In this document: positions 1 through 13,239 of the stretch, piece after piece
Layout of the letters: the number at the start of each line of letters is the position of its first letter
How positions within the stretch are numbered: the first letter of the stretch is position 1
Source of the DNA: Scolanthus callimorphus
Taxonomy: Eukaryota > Cnidaria > Anthozoa > Actiniaria > Edwardsiidae
NCBI GenBank assembly: GCA_033964015.1
Contig: CM066913.1
Coordinates: 8,922,953 to 8,986,952, forward strand
Length of the DNA: 64,000 nucleotides
Reading direction: 5' to 3'
Notes under the pieces: generated by a model
What the model was told of the DNA's origin: nothing
Databases searched by the model: none
What the model saw: the letters and a program-made list of their open reading frames with translations, nothing else
Position numbers and translations under genes: made by a program

Positions 1-144
1 TAAAACATAACTTGAACAAATGTGAAACTTTATTCTACGTTACAAGGCCATTTTCGTAAATAACTTGTTGAACCCTTATACACACCCAATACATACCGGT
101 GACGCAGGGTTTTTTAAAAATCCCCAACAATGTGGCTTTAATAC

Positions 145-3100
145 CTTTTCAAAACCGAGGAAATTTAGGACATCATCGCCATTCCGATAGCAGAAATTCC
201 CGTCACCAAGAGTGCGGTTACTAGCCTGACAGTCTGTGGAGACAATAGAAACGGATTTAAAGGCCCATTACCAACCGGGAGCCTTTGCGCCCCGTTTTCT
301 TTTCTTTTCAAATTGATCCATTGTTTTTCGGGTGCTCTGATTGGCTAATAGTCCGCAAAGGCTCTCGGTTGGTGACGGGCCTGTAAACATTTCTATAAAG
401 GTCTTGGTCGAGGTCTTCCTGAAAATCAGATTAAAAACTCGCGCGAGGAAATCGATGAATTTCCGAGAACATCAAATAATGACTGAAGGGGCGTTTACCC
501 GTTCTTCTAAATCCGCTGATTAAAACAAGCGGTTCTTTTCCCTGTCGAAACTCATTCTTTACTAGTTTGAGTTGTAATTTGTATAACACCCCACCCCCCT
601 CGTTTTGTCACTCGCCCCAGACCGACCCGTCCAAGAGTGGCGCCCGCATCGGAATTCTCGCCGTAAAACGACCTAAAACAGCCAACTAACGCCTGCTAGC
701 AGGCTATTGTATAATTGGTTTGCTGTTCCCGTTGATGCTATTGTTTTCGTTCGATATTAGAAGACGAATAACGTGTAGAAATATTTTAATAAACATCAAA
801 AAACAACTTTGATTTAGCAAATCCAATCGAGAACATTGCTTTATATTTTTCTCTAAATCAGCCGATGGAAATGGATGCTTTCTTGCTGTCAAAATGGCGA
901 CTGACACAGTTCTTTAAATACTAGAATCGGTACATTACTTCCTATCTGTCCATATCCGTCCCACTGATTGATACCCAACAGTTCAAAGCTGTACTTGAAC
1001 AAGGAGAGGTACTCTACCCAGATGAAGTAATCTGGAACAGACCTGCATGAAAAACACACAAAACTCGGTTTGTTGCTTGATTTCAATTAGAATCAATCTC
1101 ACCAGTTCTTGTTGTTCCTAGTAAAATCAGGACTTAACAAATGAAACCAGGTCTTACGTTCTTGCACAATTCCTTTTTTTTTCCCTCAAACGATTCCTTT
1201 CCTTCCTGGTGCAGGTTGTTCAATGGTGGATTCAATTTAAACCAGGTTTAGTTCTGAACAAAACAATCGAGTCACCATAGTAATTAATCCTGGATTAGTG
1301 CTAAACCACTTTCGAGCAACCGGACAGGTGATTAAAACGCTCTCCTAGCATTTTTTTTTACTATCGGTAATGATCTTCTTTGTGGGAATCAAGTCGTACC
1401 CTAGTGAGAGACTGCTCAGCGAGAAACATTTTCACTATTCTTCAGGTCAAACCAATCATACCGAACCCGAGATCCTAGAGATACGGGCTGGAAATGTTCT
1501 TTGTAGCGAGATACATGTGTTGCCTGCTTGTTTCCTCTCTTCTACGGATTTGTACGGAGTAAAGGCGACTGAAAGTTCAGGCTAAGTCATAGTGAGAATG
1601 AAAAGGCCTTATTACCTGTTCTTTATGAATAATCCGCCAAAGATGAGGAAGGGGATCCTCATGGGTGGAGCAAGGGCACCTGCGGCCTCCACAGAATTGG
1701 TCACAGTTGACGCCACATAACCTGACACAGAACGAACGCAAGAGGCTGTAGTAAACGTACATTCTATTGTCGTCTCCGACCACGTATGTGATTCATTTAC
1801 ATTTAAGCTCCACAGTGAATTTTGCCAGTGTTAATACACTTTCCTTCACCTTGGACCATGGTACTCCCGGGCTTCGCTACGTGATTCCAGGGATGAAATG
1901 CGGGGATTCGGTTCGCGGTTCATGTAGTACCACAATCTAACCTGGAACAACGGGGTTTCACCATGTGCAGACATTGTACGAAGAGTATTTAGAGCAGGTC
2001 ACTAACCTAATGAAACTGCTGTGTTGGTTACCAAAATCATGATGACACAGAAGATTACAAAGCGAACGAAATCAGCTCGTAGGCCTGGAGAAAAAACAAC
2101 TACTTTAAAATGAGATCAATGTAGTACAATTAATAGCAAGGAATCAAAACATTTGTCGAAGTGATAGAGTGTCATGAACAACAGGGTACCAGACGAGTCG
2201 CGCGCGGCGACGCGCCTTCTGCGCATATACCAGAGGACAGACGTACGGAAAAATGAATCTATCCATTTTATACAACTAACAAAGAACAATGGGCTTATCC
2301 TTATGTATAAGCCAAATAAATATCCCATGTGTGTTTCTGAGCGTTAGCCCTAGTAAAGCGTAGAAAGAGATATAACTTCTGACCTCGTGAGGGATTTGAA
2401 CCCACGACCTCGGGAAAATCGTACGTCCGATGCTCTAACAGCTAAGCTATCCAGATCACAGGTGTTCGAAAAGACTTGCCAAAAAAACATCAGTACCTAT
2501 CATCCAGTACGCTATGATAGAAGTAATTGTCGGCGATATGACGAACACAGGGACCTAGAGAAAAACGCGTCAGTACATGTTTTTTTTTGTAGTAATCTAG
2601 TAATGTCGTGATGGTATTCTCTTGGGAGAAATGGTCAGGTCTTTCGGTATCTTCCCGATGCAACATTCGTCGTTGAACTCCCCCTCTCGCAGAAATCTAG
2701 GGCGACTGAAGGGAAAATGAGATACTTTCTGGGGAATGCCAGATCTCCTTTGAATTTGGGAAACCAACCACTTCTTTCATGCATTTTTCTTATTATATGA
2801 TAAGGGTCGTTGCAGACTGAAATATGATAGCCGATAGCCGATACCTCTGCTTAAGTCTTGCATAAGAAGTACACATCTGTCCGGTACATCCCGTTTTTGT
2901 GTTCCCGTAAAAATATCGGCATCTCTAAGGGAAAAACCTGAAGATGACATATATAACAGGTTTAGTGCAAAGGAAGTTTTTGTAGTTCCACAAGCAGACG
3001 TTGATGTACATTTATGTTTTTTAATTCTGGGCTCAGGTGTTTTATTATTGTCGAGAATTGTACTGTAAAATAGCCTGATTCTCATCCGCGTCTGATCAAC

Positions 3101-6100
3101 GTTACGGGCTGAAAGTTTCTCGATTAGAATCACGTGGGAAATATGGACCAATCACAACAAAGCTAAATTTTCAGCACGTCGCCCAGGCAGAACACTTGAC
3201 CCCGTGACGTTAATCAGACTCGAAGGTAGGAAGTGATAGCTAACTCTAACGTAGCGGGTGAGAATCTGGCTACTCTTCACAGGGTACCCGGCTAACCTTG
3301 CTTAGGCCATGATAAGCGTGACGTTGATCAGACGCGGAGGTAGGAAGTGATAGCTAACTCTAACGTAGCGGGTGAGAATCTGGCTACTCTTCACAGGGTA
3401 CCCGGCTAACCTTGCTTAGGCCATGATAAGCGTGACGTTGATCAGACGCGGAGGTAGGAAGTGATAGCTAACTCTAACGTAGCGGATGAGAATCAGGCTA
3501 CTCTTCACAGGGTACCCGGCTAACCTTGCTTAGGCCATGATAAGCGTGACGTTGATCAGACGCGGAGGTAGGAAGTGATAGCTAACTCTACCGTAGCGGG
3601 TGAGAATCGGGCTACTCTTCACAGGGTACCCGGCTAACCTTGCTTAGGCCATGATAAGCGTGACGTTGATCAGACGCAAGGTAGGAAGTACCAACGAACT
3701 CTAACGTAGCGGATGAGAATCAGGCTACTCCCCACAGGGTACCCGGCTAACCTTGCTTAGGCCATGATAAGCGTGACGTTGATCAGACGCAAGGTAGGAA
3801 GTACCAACGAACTCTACCGTAGCGGATGAGAATCAGGCTACTCCCCACAGGGTACCCGACTAACTTTGCTTAGGCCATGATAAGCGTGACGTTGATCAGA
3901 CTCGAAGGTAGGAAGTGACAACGTACTCTACCGTAGCGGATGAGAATCAAGCTACTCTCCACAGGGTACCCGGGTAACCTTGCTTAGGCCATGATAAGCG
4001 TGACGTTGAACAGACGCGGAGGTAGGAAGTGACAACGTACTCTACCGTAGCGGATGAGAATCAGGCTACTCTCCACAGGGTACCCGACTAACTTTGCTTA
4101 GGCCATGATAAGCGTGACGTTGAACAGACGCGGAGGTAGGAAGTGCTAACGTGCTCTACCGTAGCGGATGAGAATCAGGCTACTCCCCACAGGGTACCCG
4201 ACTAACTTTGCTTAGGCCATGATAAGCGTGACGTTGATCAGACTCGAAGGTAGGAAGTGACAACGTACTCTACCGTAGCGGATGAGAATCAAGCTACTCT
4301 CCACAGGGTACCCGGGTAACCTTGCTTAGGCCATGATAAGCGTGACGTTAATCAGACTCGAAGGTAGGAAGTGACAACGTACTCTACCGTAGCGGGTGAG
4401 AATCAGGCTACTCTCCACAGGGTACCCGACTAACTTTGCTTAGGCCATGACAAGCGTAACGTTGATCAGACGAGGAGGTAGGAAGTACCAACGAACTCTA
4501 CCGTAGCGGATGAGAATCAGGCTGACTGTAAAAAGGCAGGACCGTAAATGACCTGACAAACGTCCTGGGGCCGGTTCCTAGAAGCCCAGTTAGAGTTATC
4601 AGTGGATAATCGCTTATCCAACGGATAAATCCTGAACAAAACCTATACAACAGATAACTTTTATCCGTGGATAACTTTATCCAACCTTTCAGGAACCGGC
4701 CCCTGAACGTCTACAACATTAAGAGAGTCCCACGGGACGTTTATTAGATAAAATATACGTTTATGAGAGAGGCATTCGTTTTCATCAAAATCGACTTATC
4801 TTCAATCTCTGGCGGAAATGTCCGAGAAAACGCAGCTCTGAATGCTCGCCATCACTTACAAATGAGACAGCTTCCATGTTCATGAAGCCAGCACTGACGA
4901 CAAGGAAGAACATGGCGCCAGAAATGTTTTGCACCCCATCCGTGTCTACGTCCATTTGCAGGTATATCAGACCAGCGAGAAGACCGATAAACTGTTAACG
5001 AGAAAGTAATTTACTTGGCTAGCGCTGTGCATTCGCGAATCTCCAAGAGTTTAAATATTTATAGTATAGTTTGTTAGTAGGCGTTGGTGTCTATTTTAAT
5101 GTTAAACCCCGGAGTCCGCAATCGTCGTATTGGGTGCGCAAAGGTTGTTAGACAGATCGAACCAATTTTAAACAGTAAGAAATATGAAAGTATAGGAGTT
5201 TGTATTAGAATAAACTAGATATTATAATGGTCCTAAAATATTATATTATTATCGAAAGAGTCCAGACTCTTATTTACCACACCTTACGTCATCATCGTCG
5301 TCAAAAATGTGTGGACTCAAGAGCTGGCAATTCTGGTAAAAAATATTTGCGCGGTCCAAACGGCGTCCGCGATTGCGCTCTCGGTGATTATAACGTTAAA
5401 AACATCCACCAACGGCAGCTTACAGCCTATACTTACAGGCTACAGATACTTACAATGCCCATAATTATCCTTAATCTGAGAAGTATCGCTTCACGCTGAT
5501 TAGTCAACCAACTTCTCCAGAACACAGCCCTGAACTGTCTAAACCATGACGATCGATACCTAAGGAAACGAGTGCAACGAATTCAGTGAGGCTGCTTCTT
5601 GTAAATTATGCTTCACATCGTGAGCTTTTGGCTTCACGCAATAGCTTTAATGAGCGATACGTATAAGCTAGGCTAACAAAATGGCGGCTGACAGAGGCAT
5701 CATTAAGGTGACTCATTCGAAATTCAAAATGCACCCAACTGTGTCTAGAGCGCAAATCTGCGTCGCCAAACTCAAGGCTATAACTTTTGTGTCTTTTCCT
5801 CTATTGCTATAATTCTTTTTTCAAATCCTACTTTAATGATGTATAAATATGTTACTGGGAACCGATCTTCTTGAAAACATTTTTAGAAGTCACAATCTAA
5901 ATTTTTGTGAGGTCCTAGTTTCATATTCCGGTCGTACTAGAAAAAAAAATTGCCGGTTTTTTTGGCTGAAATTCCAGGAATCGATTCAAGTTGTAGTAAT
6001 CTCAAATCAAGCGAAGTTACAGAAAATTCGTCGGAACAGAAACGCGGCAATAAAAATACCGTCAGTTATGGTCACCTATGGCAAATTTAGCTGATTCTGG

Positions 6101-9100
6101 TTGGCTTGAATTGAATTTTAATAGTGCTCCGAAAAGCTATTATTTTGGGTTCTTCCACCGGCACTATGTTGTATAGTAATATATTAAACTTTACCGAAGG
6201 TCCGATTGCAAATACCATGAACTACTAACGTGTTTGAACATTATCTACCGAGGAAAGAAATTGTGAAAGACCAATGAATTTATTACAAGAATGTCGCATT
6301 AAAATGTGCCGTTATTACGTATTATTTCTTGCTAAGATTTATATAGACGAGAAGTTTGTGGCATTGGTAAAACATAGTAACCAAGTTTGACCATTACATG
6401 TGCTTATTTGGTATAGAAGAAAATTACAAAGTTTCGGCATTCGCCCTCTGGTTTTGCACGCAGATTTGAAGATCTCTTGTTTATGAATGATAATGAAATC
6501 TGACGTTTGTCCAGGGGGAACTCATTAGGCCAAATCTAATCAATAGCAGTCACGCTCCGAAAATAGCAATTGTCTGTTAAAGTCCCTATGGAACAAAAAG
6601 AGTTGCGACGATTAACGTTTAGTTCTTTGTTCGATGATTAGAGTTGGCCTACTGTGTTCCCCCTGGCAAAATGCGAGATTTCATTACCATTCATAAACAA
6701 GACAGCTTCAAATCTGCGTGCATGACCAGAGGGCGAACGCCGTAACTTTAGGCAATTTTCTTCTATATCAAATAAGCACGTATGATGTTCAAACTTGTTA
6801 CTAAGTATTACCAATGCCACAAGCTTCTCGTCTATATACATCTTAGCAAGAAATAATACGTAATAACGCACATTTTAACTCGACATTCTTGTAATAAATT
6901 CATTGCGCTTTCACAATTTCTTTCCTCGGTAGATAATGTTCGAAGATTTTAGTAGTTCATGGTATTTGCAATCGGACCTTCGGTAAAGTTTAATACATTA
7001 CTATACAACATAGTGCCGGCGAAAGAGCCCAAAATAATGAATTTTCGGAGCACTATTAAAATTCAATTCAAGACAAGCAGAATCAGCGTTCTAAATTTGC
7101 CATAGGTGACCATAACTGACGGTATTTTTATTGCCGCGTTTCTGTTCCGACGAATTTTCTGTAACTTCGCTTGATTTGAGATTACTACAACTTGAATCGA
7201 TTCCTGGAATTTCAGCCAAAAAAACCGGCAATTTTTTTTTCTAGTACGACCGGAATATGAAATTAGGGCCTCACAAAAATTTACATTGTGACTTCTAAAA
7301 ATGTTTTCAAGAAGATCGGTTCCCAGCAGCATATTTATACATCTTTAAAGTAGTATTTGAAAAAAGAATTATAACAATAGAGGAAAAGACACAGACGTTA
7401 TAGCCTTGCGTTTGGAGACGCAGATTTGCGCTCTAGACACAGTTGGGTGCATTTTGAATTTCGAATGAGTCACCTTAAACTAGTAACTTGTTCCGATCAT
7501 TGTTTCTTGAACAGGATGATACTCGAGAGCTTACCGTGGTTGACTAGAGGCCGAGGTGTTTTCGTACGTGTTCTGCGAATGCAATTAAAACCTATCAAAC
7601 ACGGGAAAAAACAACAATTATAACGCGAAGTTATAGTGTTCTCTATTTAGTTTACCAAGTTCTCTTCTGATTGGTTGTTATTGCTCATGCTTGCTTGGTT
7701 GTCGCAAGCATCACAGATTTCCTATGGAAATAAAAGAAGCCGTTGATGCCATTTACACGAATAGTTTGCATACTTTGTGTAAGTATACACTCACTTGGGG
7801 CAGTCCAAAAAAGAAACAAAACACATCAACAGTTTTAGCTAGCCATCCTAGAATTCCACTAAATGTCCTCTTGACCACGCAGGGATTGATTTTTACCCTT
7901 CCTGGAAATTTCACAGGGAAGAAACAGACGATGTTGTTCGTAACTTGAAGGATAATAAGTCAGAAAAAGTGTCGAAATACCAATTTAAACGAATTCTAAG
8001 TGGTGTGCAATCTGCTTCATGGTAGATTCACAAGTTCAGTTTACCTTGATTCGCATTTGGCATTTCTCTCTTTCTTCAGGAATGATGGCCAGTGTGTGAA
8101 CAAAGTAATCGGCGGGATTGTAGTTAGGTGGGCACGGATAACCAATGCTATTAAGAGGACACCAAAATGACATTAAAATCAGCCACAAGAATGGCTTGAA
8201 TGCTTTAATTTGTTGAACAAACTCACCGAGTGAAGTGTGGGATAGCTTCCTCAACAGATCCGAAGTAGGCAGTGCGACCTTCTGCAAGCAGCAGCAACCT
8301 AAAATAGTAAATGGCCGTGACGCAAAGTAACTTGCTTGTCGTATTCTTGTCAAACAATGTTTTTTTAAGCGCGCGCTGATGATGGCGCGTTCCGTTCTAC
8401 ATACTTTTATATCAGTACCCATAGCTGAGATCCAATCAAAATTCGAGAAACGCGCGCGTTGTGGTATCGACGTTTGTGTACGTCTGTGTTATAATTTGTC
8501 GTATCTTGTCGCTCATTCCGGGTGTAATTCGTGAATAGACGTTATTTCCTCTGTCACAGCTGGAGTAAAAACGATAAACAAGAGTTTAAGAATACTGACT
8601 TTGTGAACATATTATAGACCTCGGAGGAGGGCTGATGGACAGTACAGATGATCGTACGACCCTGTGCGGCGAGTTTCTCTAGAGTGGCGATCACGCTCTG
8701 CGTCATGAACGAGTCCAAACCCGACGTCGGCTCGTCCGCAAACAAGATAGACGGGTCCCGCAGAATCTGTAAGGATGAAATGATGTTAAAAGGTGCTTAC
8801 TGCTGTTCTCAAAAGATGCCAACCAAGATGTGAAACAGCACTGGGTGTTCACCGCAAGATTGTGATAGAGCAACGCAAAATAATTTAAAGTCTAGCATTT
8901 TATGATTCTGAATGCTTCGCCGTAAGTCTAGTTCTGCATGGATGTTCAACCTTACCTCAGAAGCAAATGAGAGTCGTTTCTTCTCGCCTCCTGATATCCC
9001 ACGAACTCGACCAGGAGTGCCTATGATGGTGTCTGCACATTTGGATAGGCCAAGCTACAAATTGAATTAATGTAGCTATTAGTAATTTACGGATTGAAAT

Positions 9101-12100
9101 GAAATGCTTGACGTGCCACTTTTTCAACTCCTAGCTCCCTACTCCTTGGGCGTTTGCAGTCACTCAGGGTATTAGTTTTGCTCGCTGGCTTCTCGAGACA
9201 CCAGTATGCTTATACAAGGACAATACAAAGAAACACGTAGAGCGCGTAAGCAGGAAAGATGGCAGGACTGGCTTTACCTACACTTGCCCCAAGTCGTCTC
9301 TAAGTTTTTCCTTAGAGCAAAGTGAAGAAAATAAGCGCGCGATCTCGTGGCGCGCGGGAGAGTACGACTTGTTTCGCTTTCGCAGTGGAAAGGATACGAT
9401 GGCGTAAAATGTGACGTCAAACTTTCTCTCACTCGGATCATAGTTAATGCTCGGATTGGATGTTTATCATTTCCCGACCTGAACTTAGGTCGGTAAAAAT
9501 GGCGGGAAGCGAGCGAGAAAAGACTGTTGTACAAAAAAGCCAATTTAAAGAAAAAGAGGAACAGCGGACTTTTGGAGAGTCTAGGCTTTACCAAGCATCT
9601 TGCGCAGTAAATTGAGGCAGAATGTAAGGCATGTACTTTCTCTCTTACCTCTGTAATGACCTCCTCCACAAAAGCCATCCTCTTCTTTGTGGGGATATCA
9701 GTATCCATCCTCAACAATGCCTAAAGAAAACGTGAAGAGGGATATCAATGGCGTGAAGAAACGGAAGAAACAGACTGAAGGAAGGTTTACGAATAATTCT
9801 ACGTCTTGACCTCCCACTGGAATTAAGCGCACATCATTCAATCTCTTTCTGCTCCCTATAAATGCATGTGGGTGAAAGTACGATCCCGTTTTTTGTGCTT
9901 AAGAGAGGTGACAAGTGCGCGACGAGCAAAATCGCAGACACAGGTGACCACTAAGGAATCTGATCTCTACAGGCACGGACCACCATACTCACATTCAATT
10001 AAGGATTTTTAAAGGAGGATGGGCCACTCTTAATCTATTCACAAATGTCTACTTTAGACCCGAAAGCGTAGTTGGGACCCAATAATTTTCATTTTTTTAT
10101 CTCTTAAAGGGAGACGTGTTCGCGCCTATCGATCCCCTTCTCTCGAATGCTATTACCTGGAATTGGAGATGTTCCCTGACGGTTAGTGTCCCGATAAACA
10201 GATCCTCTTGCTGGACATACGCCGAGATGCTAGTGATACCTGCACCCATGGGCTTGTTATTCACTTTGACGCTTCCCTTCACTTGAATGCGACCGACGTT
10301 ACGGTGAGCAAGGACGTTTAGCAAGGTCGACTTTCCAGCGCCGCTGTGAATACAAGGTTAAATATAAAGAGTTAAGTGCATAACAACAATGAGTAAAGAC
10401 ATCAAGAATAATACCTACCTAGCGCCCATCAAGGCGAGTAAAGTGCCGGGTTCCACCTTCCCTCTCCCTGTGCATGGAAACGTTAGTGAGTAATCGTGCG
10501 TTCACTTGTCTAGGATTAGCCGGCCGGGTAAACAGCCTTCCGATGGGCCCCCCTATGTGAGCATAAGACTAGGGTTCGGTTCGCGAGTATTAATGTTAGG
10601 CCAACATTGGTAAGATGAATGGCCGTGTTGGGCCAACATTGGTACGATGAATGGGCGTGCTGGGCCAACATTGGTACGATGAATGGCAGTGTTGGACCAA
10701 CATTGGTACGATGAATGTCCATGTTGGGCCAACATTGGTAAGATGGATGGCCGTGTTAGGCCAACATTGGTAAGATGAATGGCCGTGTTAGGCATTGGTA
10801 CGATGAATGGGCGTGCTGGGCCAACATTGGTACGATGAATGGCAGTGTTGGACCAACATTGGTACAATGAATGTCCATGTTGGGCCAACATTGGTACGAT
10901 TAATGGCCGTGCTGGGCCCATGTTCTCTTTTCAACTGCATCCTTTACTCACCATTAAACAATATCTGCTTATCACGCGGTCCGTCACTCTCCGCACCTCT
11001 ACGGCAGAGTCGCTGACAAAGGTTTCCCTGTTTGACAGGAACGAACACATCGATCCCGTCCCACTCCAGCGTCGCCTGTTCATGCTGTTGGCGGGTGTCT
11101 CTCAAGAAATAGCCAGTTTTTTGCTTGTCTGTAAAACCACGAAAGAAGTGAAAATGTGTCATAAAAAAACATATAAACTTCGCGTTATCCATAACTTGGA
11201 TGTCGTTATCGAATACTTGGATGTCGTTTTTGATTACTGACTTGGATGTCGTTATCGATTACTGACTTGGATGTCGTTATCGATTACTGACTTGGATGTC
11301 GTTATCGATAACTTGGATGTCGTTATCGATAACTTGGGGCGTAATACTAACAGATTTGAATTTCTAACTTAGGCGGTCCTATAAGCACCAAGTATAAAAG
11401 AACAAGCGAATGAACAAGATTCGACCCGAACTGTATCTTAGATATTATATCATGCCAAATTGAATCAATGGGCTCTATATGAGCTAAACTCATTCTAATG
11501 AAGAGGGGGCGTAGAGGATTAATCATTAATTTTTTAAGGCTCAGACGTTTTCACTGAATATCCCTGAACAATTCTCGTTGAGAAAGGTTTCGATTGTGAC
11601 ATTGTACAATGCATATTTACGACATTAATTTAAAATCAATGTGCATGAAACATCATATCCACAAAGATTAACGAAGATCAATCAAGTTCAGCGATGTTGA
11701 ACCACTAAACAATCGTTGAAAACACTCCTCGATCACTTGGCGTCATTGAAGCACACCCAGTGTTGTTTTGCGCACTTGAAAACATTGAACGTCCACTGAA
11801 TATCTTAGGCCATTCAGTGCTGAACAGGTGTTCGAATAAACAAAAATGTATGCACTTGTATATCGCAAACGAACATAAAATGGACATATAGATTGATCCA
11901 GTTGAGCGGCTTAGAACTTCTTGCTGATCATTCTAATATTGTTCATAAACTATTTGAGTTAAAATGCCCCGCGGCATGAAAGGTAAATAGATTAAAATAG
12001 ATACAAAACACTATAAATAAATACTGTATAGTTGTGACCGCTCTCTTTGCCAATGTAGCTCAATGTAATACATCCACATGGAAGTGGAAGTATTCACAGA

Positions 12101-12658
12101 GCAGCTACAACAGAGAAGTTAGGTCGAAAAACCGAGCATTATGACATTCTCATACAAATATCATAGCAGGTGCGTTGACTCATTATTTATTTTTCTAACA
12201 TCCAACTAAGACCCCGTCCACACTACACCGTTTTCAAACGCAAACGGATACTTTTTGCTCCGTTTTCAAAAAGATTTGCGTCCACACTCATCGTTTTCGT
12301 ATTGTTTTCGCCGTTTTCGGTGATCGTTTTCGGCGTTGTGGTGTGGACGATAGTCGTATCCGGAGCAAAAAGTATCCGTTTTCGTTTGAAAACGGTGTTG
12401 TGTGGACGGGGTCTAAGACCTATCCTGACACAAACGTCATCCTACGTCAGCGCATTTCCCCGCTGCTGTACGTTTCATATCATTTTTGCTCTCGATACTT
12501 TGTATACGATGATTCAACGCTACGCATAACATACCTGATGTTATTGGTGAGCCCTCAGGTGCCTCGTCCTTTGCCCATTTATTGACACACACTATTGACA
12601 CCTCACTAATAGGGATTTCTTCTACTCCACCTGTTTCCGAGCCCTTAGAGTTATCCAT
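145..12658 (-). CDS. ABCG half-transporter (white/ABCG family), copy 1, 3' end outside window, internal stop
   Basis: An ATP-binding-cassette half-transporter with the nucleotide-binding domain before the membrane domain, as in ABCG proteins; these dimerise in membranes and move lipids or pigment precursors. Coding exons, in gene order: 12658-12535, 11128-10952, 10467-10419, 10343-10157, 9720-9649, 9054-8956, 8766-8600, 8298-8227, 8147-8045, 7721-7656, 7572-7535, 5559-5454, 4991-4860, 2937-2845, 2554-2497, 2084-2007, 1721-1616, 1042-939, 233-145. All boundaries are GT-AG and all phases agree. Visible motifs: Walker A GASGAGKST (split codon between exons 3 and 4), signature ISGGEKKR, Walker [14 protein letters not shown], then [14 protein letters not shown] and hydrophobic membrane exons. 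The exon ending at 2845 has an in-frame TAA at 2853-2851 where copy 2 has Leu TTA, at about codon 493, removing most membrane helices. The last exon, at 14597-14496 in copy 2, must lie before base 1. The substrate cannot be told from sequence. Confidence 0.9.
2381..2459 (-). repeat. tRNA-like sequence, probably a tRNA-derived SINE head
   Basis: On the minus strand it has an A box (TAGCTTAGCTG), a B box (GGTTCAAATCC) and tRNA-like spacing, with plausible D and T stems. The acceptor stem has several mismatches and the anticodon loop lacks U33. I therefore read it as a pseudo-tRNA or SINE promoter, not a working tRNA. It lies in an ABCG copy 1 intron. Confidence 0.45.
3203..4525. repeat. Tandem array of about 114-bp units
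   Basis: About 11 to 12 copies of a unit of 113-114 bp, each containing GTGACGTTGATCAGACG, GTAGCGGATGAGAATC and CACAGGGTACCCG. Copies differ by a few bases, and variants alternate along the array. It lies in the copy 1 intron between the exons at 4860-4991 and 2845-2937. Confidence 0.9.
4567..4703. mobile_element. Short TIR element (MITE)
   Basis: GGGGCCGGTTCC and GGAACCGGCCCC bound a 137-bp segment with internal repeats of GTGGATAA-type motifs. No clear target duplication. It follows directly after the 114-bp array. Confidence 0.5.
5703..7478. mobile_element. Long-palindrome foldback element with TTAA ends in an ABCG copy 1 intron
   Basis: Two arms of about 830 bp are near-perfect inverted copies (start AAGGTGACTCATTCGAAATT, end AATTTCGAATGAGTCACCTT), separated by a spacer of under 100 bp near 6540-6630. 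TTAA lies at both outer ends (5703-5706 and 7475-7478), the duplication expected of piggyBac or Kolobok elements. The same short reading frame ([14 protein letters not shown]...) appears once in each arm in opposite orientation. It has no recognised domain and is not called a gene. The element sits between two ABCG exons. Confidence 0.8.
10598..10917. repeat. 32-bp tandem array
   Basis: About ten copies of a 32-bp unit built around CCAACATTGGTACGATGAAT, with one shortened copy near 10790. It sits in the ABCG copy 1 intron between exons 11128-10952 and 10467-10419. Open frames crossing it are products of the repeat. Confidence 0.9.
11205..11335. repeat. Short tandem array, about 25 bp
   Basis: Five or six copies of CTTGGATGTCGTTATCGAT with alternating tails, immediately upstream (in gene sense) of the ABCG copy 1 exon 11128-10952. 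Confidence 0.75.
12210..12413. mobile_element. Harbinger-like MITE, 204 bp, TAA target site
   Basis: The terminal inverted repeats GACCCCGTCCACAC and GTGTGGACGGGGTC are flanked by TAA at 12207-12209 and 12414-12416. A 3-bp TAA duplication fits PIF/Harbinger elements. The internal sequence also repeats CGTTTTC motifs and has no coding capacity. It lies in the first ABCG copy 1 intron. Confidence 0.75.
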
Positions 12659-12927
12659 GTTTTTTTTTGTGAAGGCGGTTTTGATCTACTTGTCTTGTTT
12701 GTTTAGCATTCCCAGGATGCTGACCGAACTGTGGGCATGCACGGTGACCATATTTAATATATTCAGTTTTAATTGCACATACACTATTGAAAGTGTAATA
12801 TTGTTCCAAGCGCCAAGCTTCGCCCTGAAGGAATTGTGGTTTGCTGATTGGGCCCCTATATTTTGAATCCTTAGGTGGACGAATGACTCTTATTTTGATA
12901 CATTTGAACGTCGTATTAGACATCGCT

Positions 12928-13175
12928 TTAAAGGGAGCCTGTGACGCAACTGCGCAGCTGTTCTGCGCATCTCAAATCAAAGAAGTATCGTCCCTTAACG
13001 ATGGCCAGAGAAGGCTAAATACAACGAAAACAATCGTTTTTAATCTCGCTGTTTCTCGATCCATCGGACCAATTGTTTTACATATTCTTTAATAGTTATC
13101 TGATAGGATGGTGTAATTAGTTTTGCTCTGTGATCGCTCCTGGAGCATGCGCGTATCGTGACAGGCCCCCTTTAA
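12928..13175. mobile_element. MITE with TTAA ends
   Basis: The ends TTTAAAGGGAGCCTGTGACG and CGTGACAGGCCCCCTTTAAA form a terminal inverted repeat, with TTAA at each boundary. About 250 bp, non-coding, upstream of the first clear ABCG copy 1 coding exon. Confidence 0.6.
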
Positions 13176-13196
13176 AGCTCTTGAAACGTAGAATAC

Positions 13197-13239
13197 TTAC
13201 TGGAAATGTTCATTTTGTGCTCCTTTGATGGCGTCCTCG
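13197..13239 (-). other. Possible upstream exon of ABCG copy 1
   Basis: On the minus strand an ATG is followed by a short open stretch (MVEDAIKGAQNEHF) that ends at a good GTAAGT donor at 13196. It sits upstream of ABCG copy 1 in the same orientation. I could not join it in frame to the first clear ABCG coding exon at 12658, so it may be a 5' untranslated exon with an upstream ATG, or chance. Confidence 0.25.

Noticed and set aside
2381..2459. Functional tRNA gene
   Set aside because: Internal promoter boxes are present, but the acceptor stem is poorly paired and the anticodon loop is abnormal. A tRNA-derived SINE is more likely.
2084..2845. Loss of one membrane exon in ABCG copy 1
   Set aside because: A diverged but intact exon (VPVFVISP... 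IIAYWMIG) was found at 2554-2497 with correct splice sites and phase, so nothing is missing.
5849..7332. The reading frame [14 protein letters not shown]... seen on both strands
   Set aside because: It occurs once in each arm of a palindromic element, is only about 80 codons long and has no recognised domain. It is part of a mobile element and not a gene pair.
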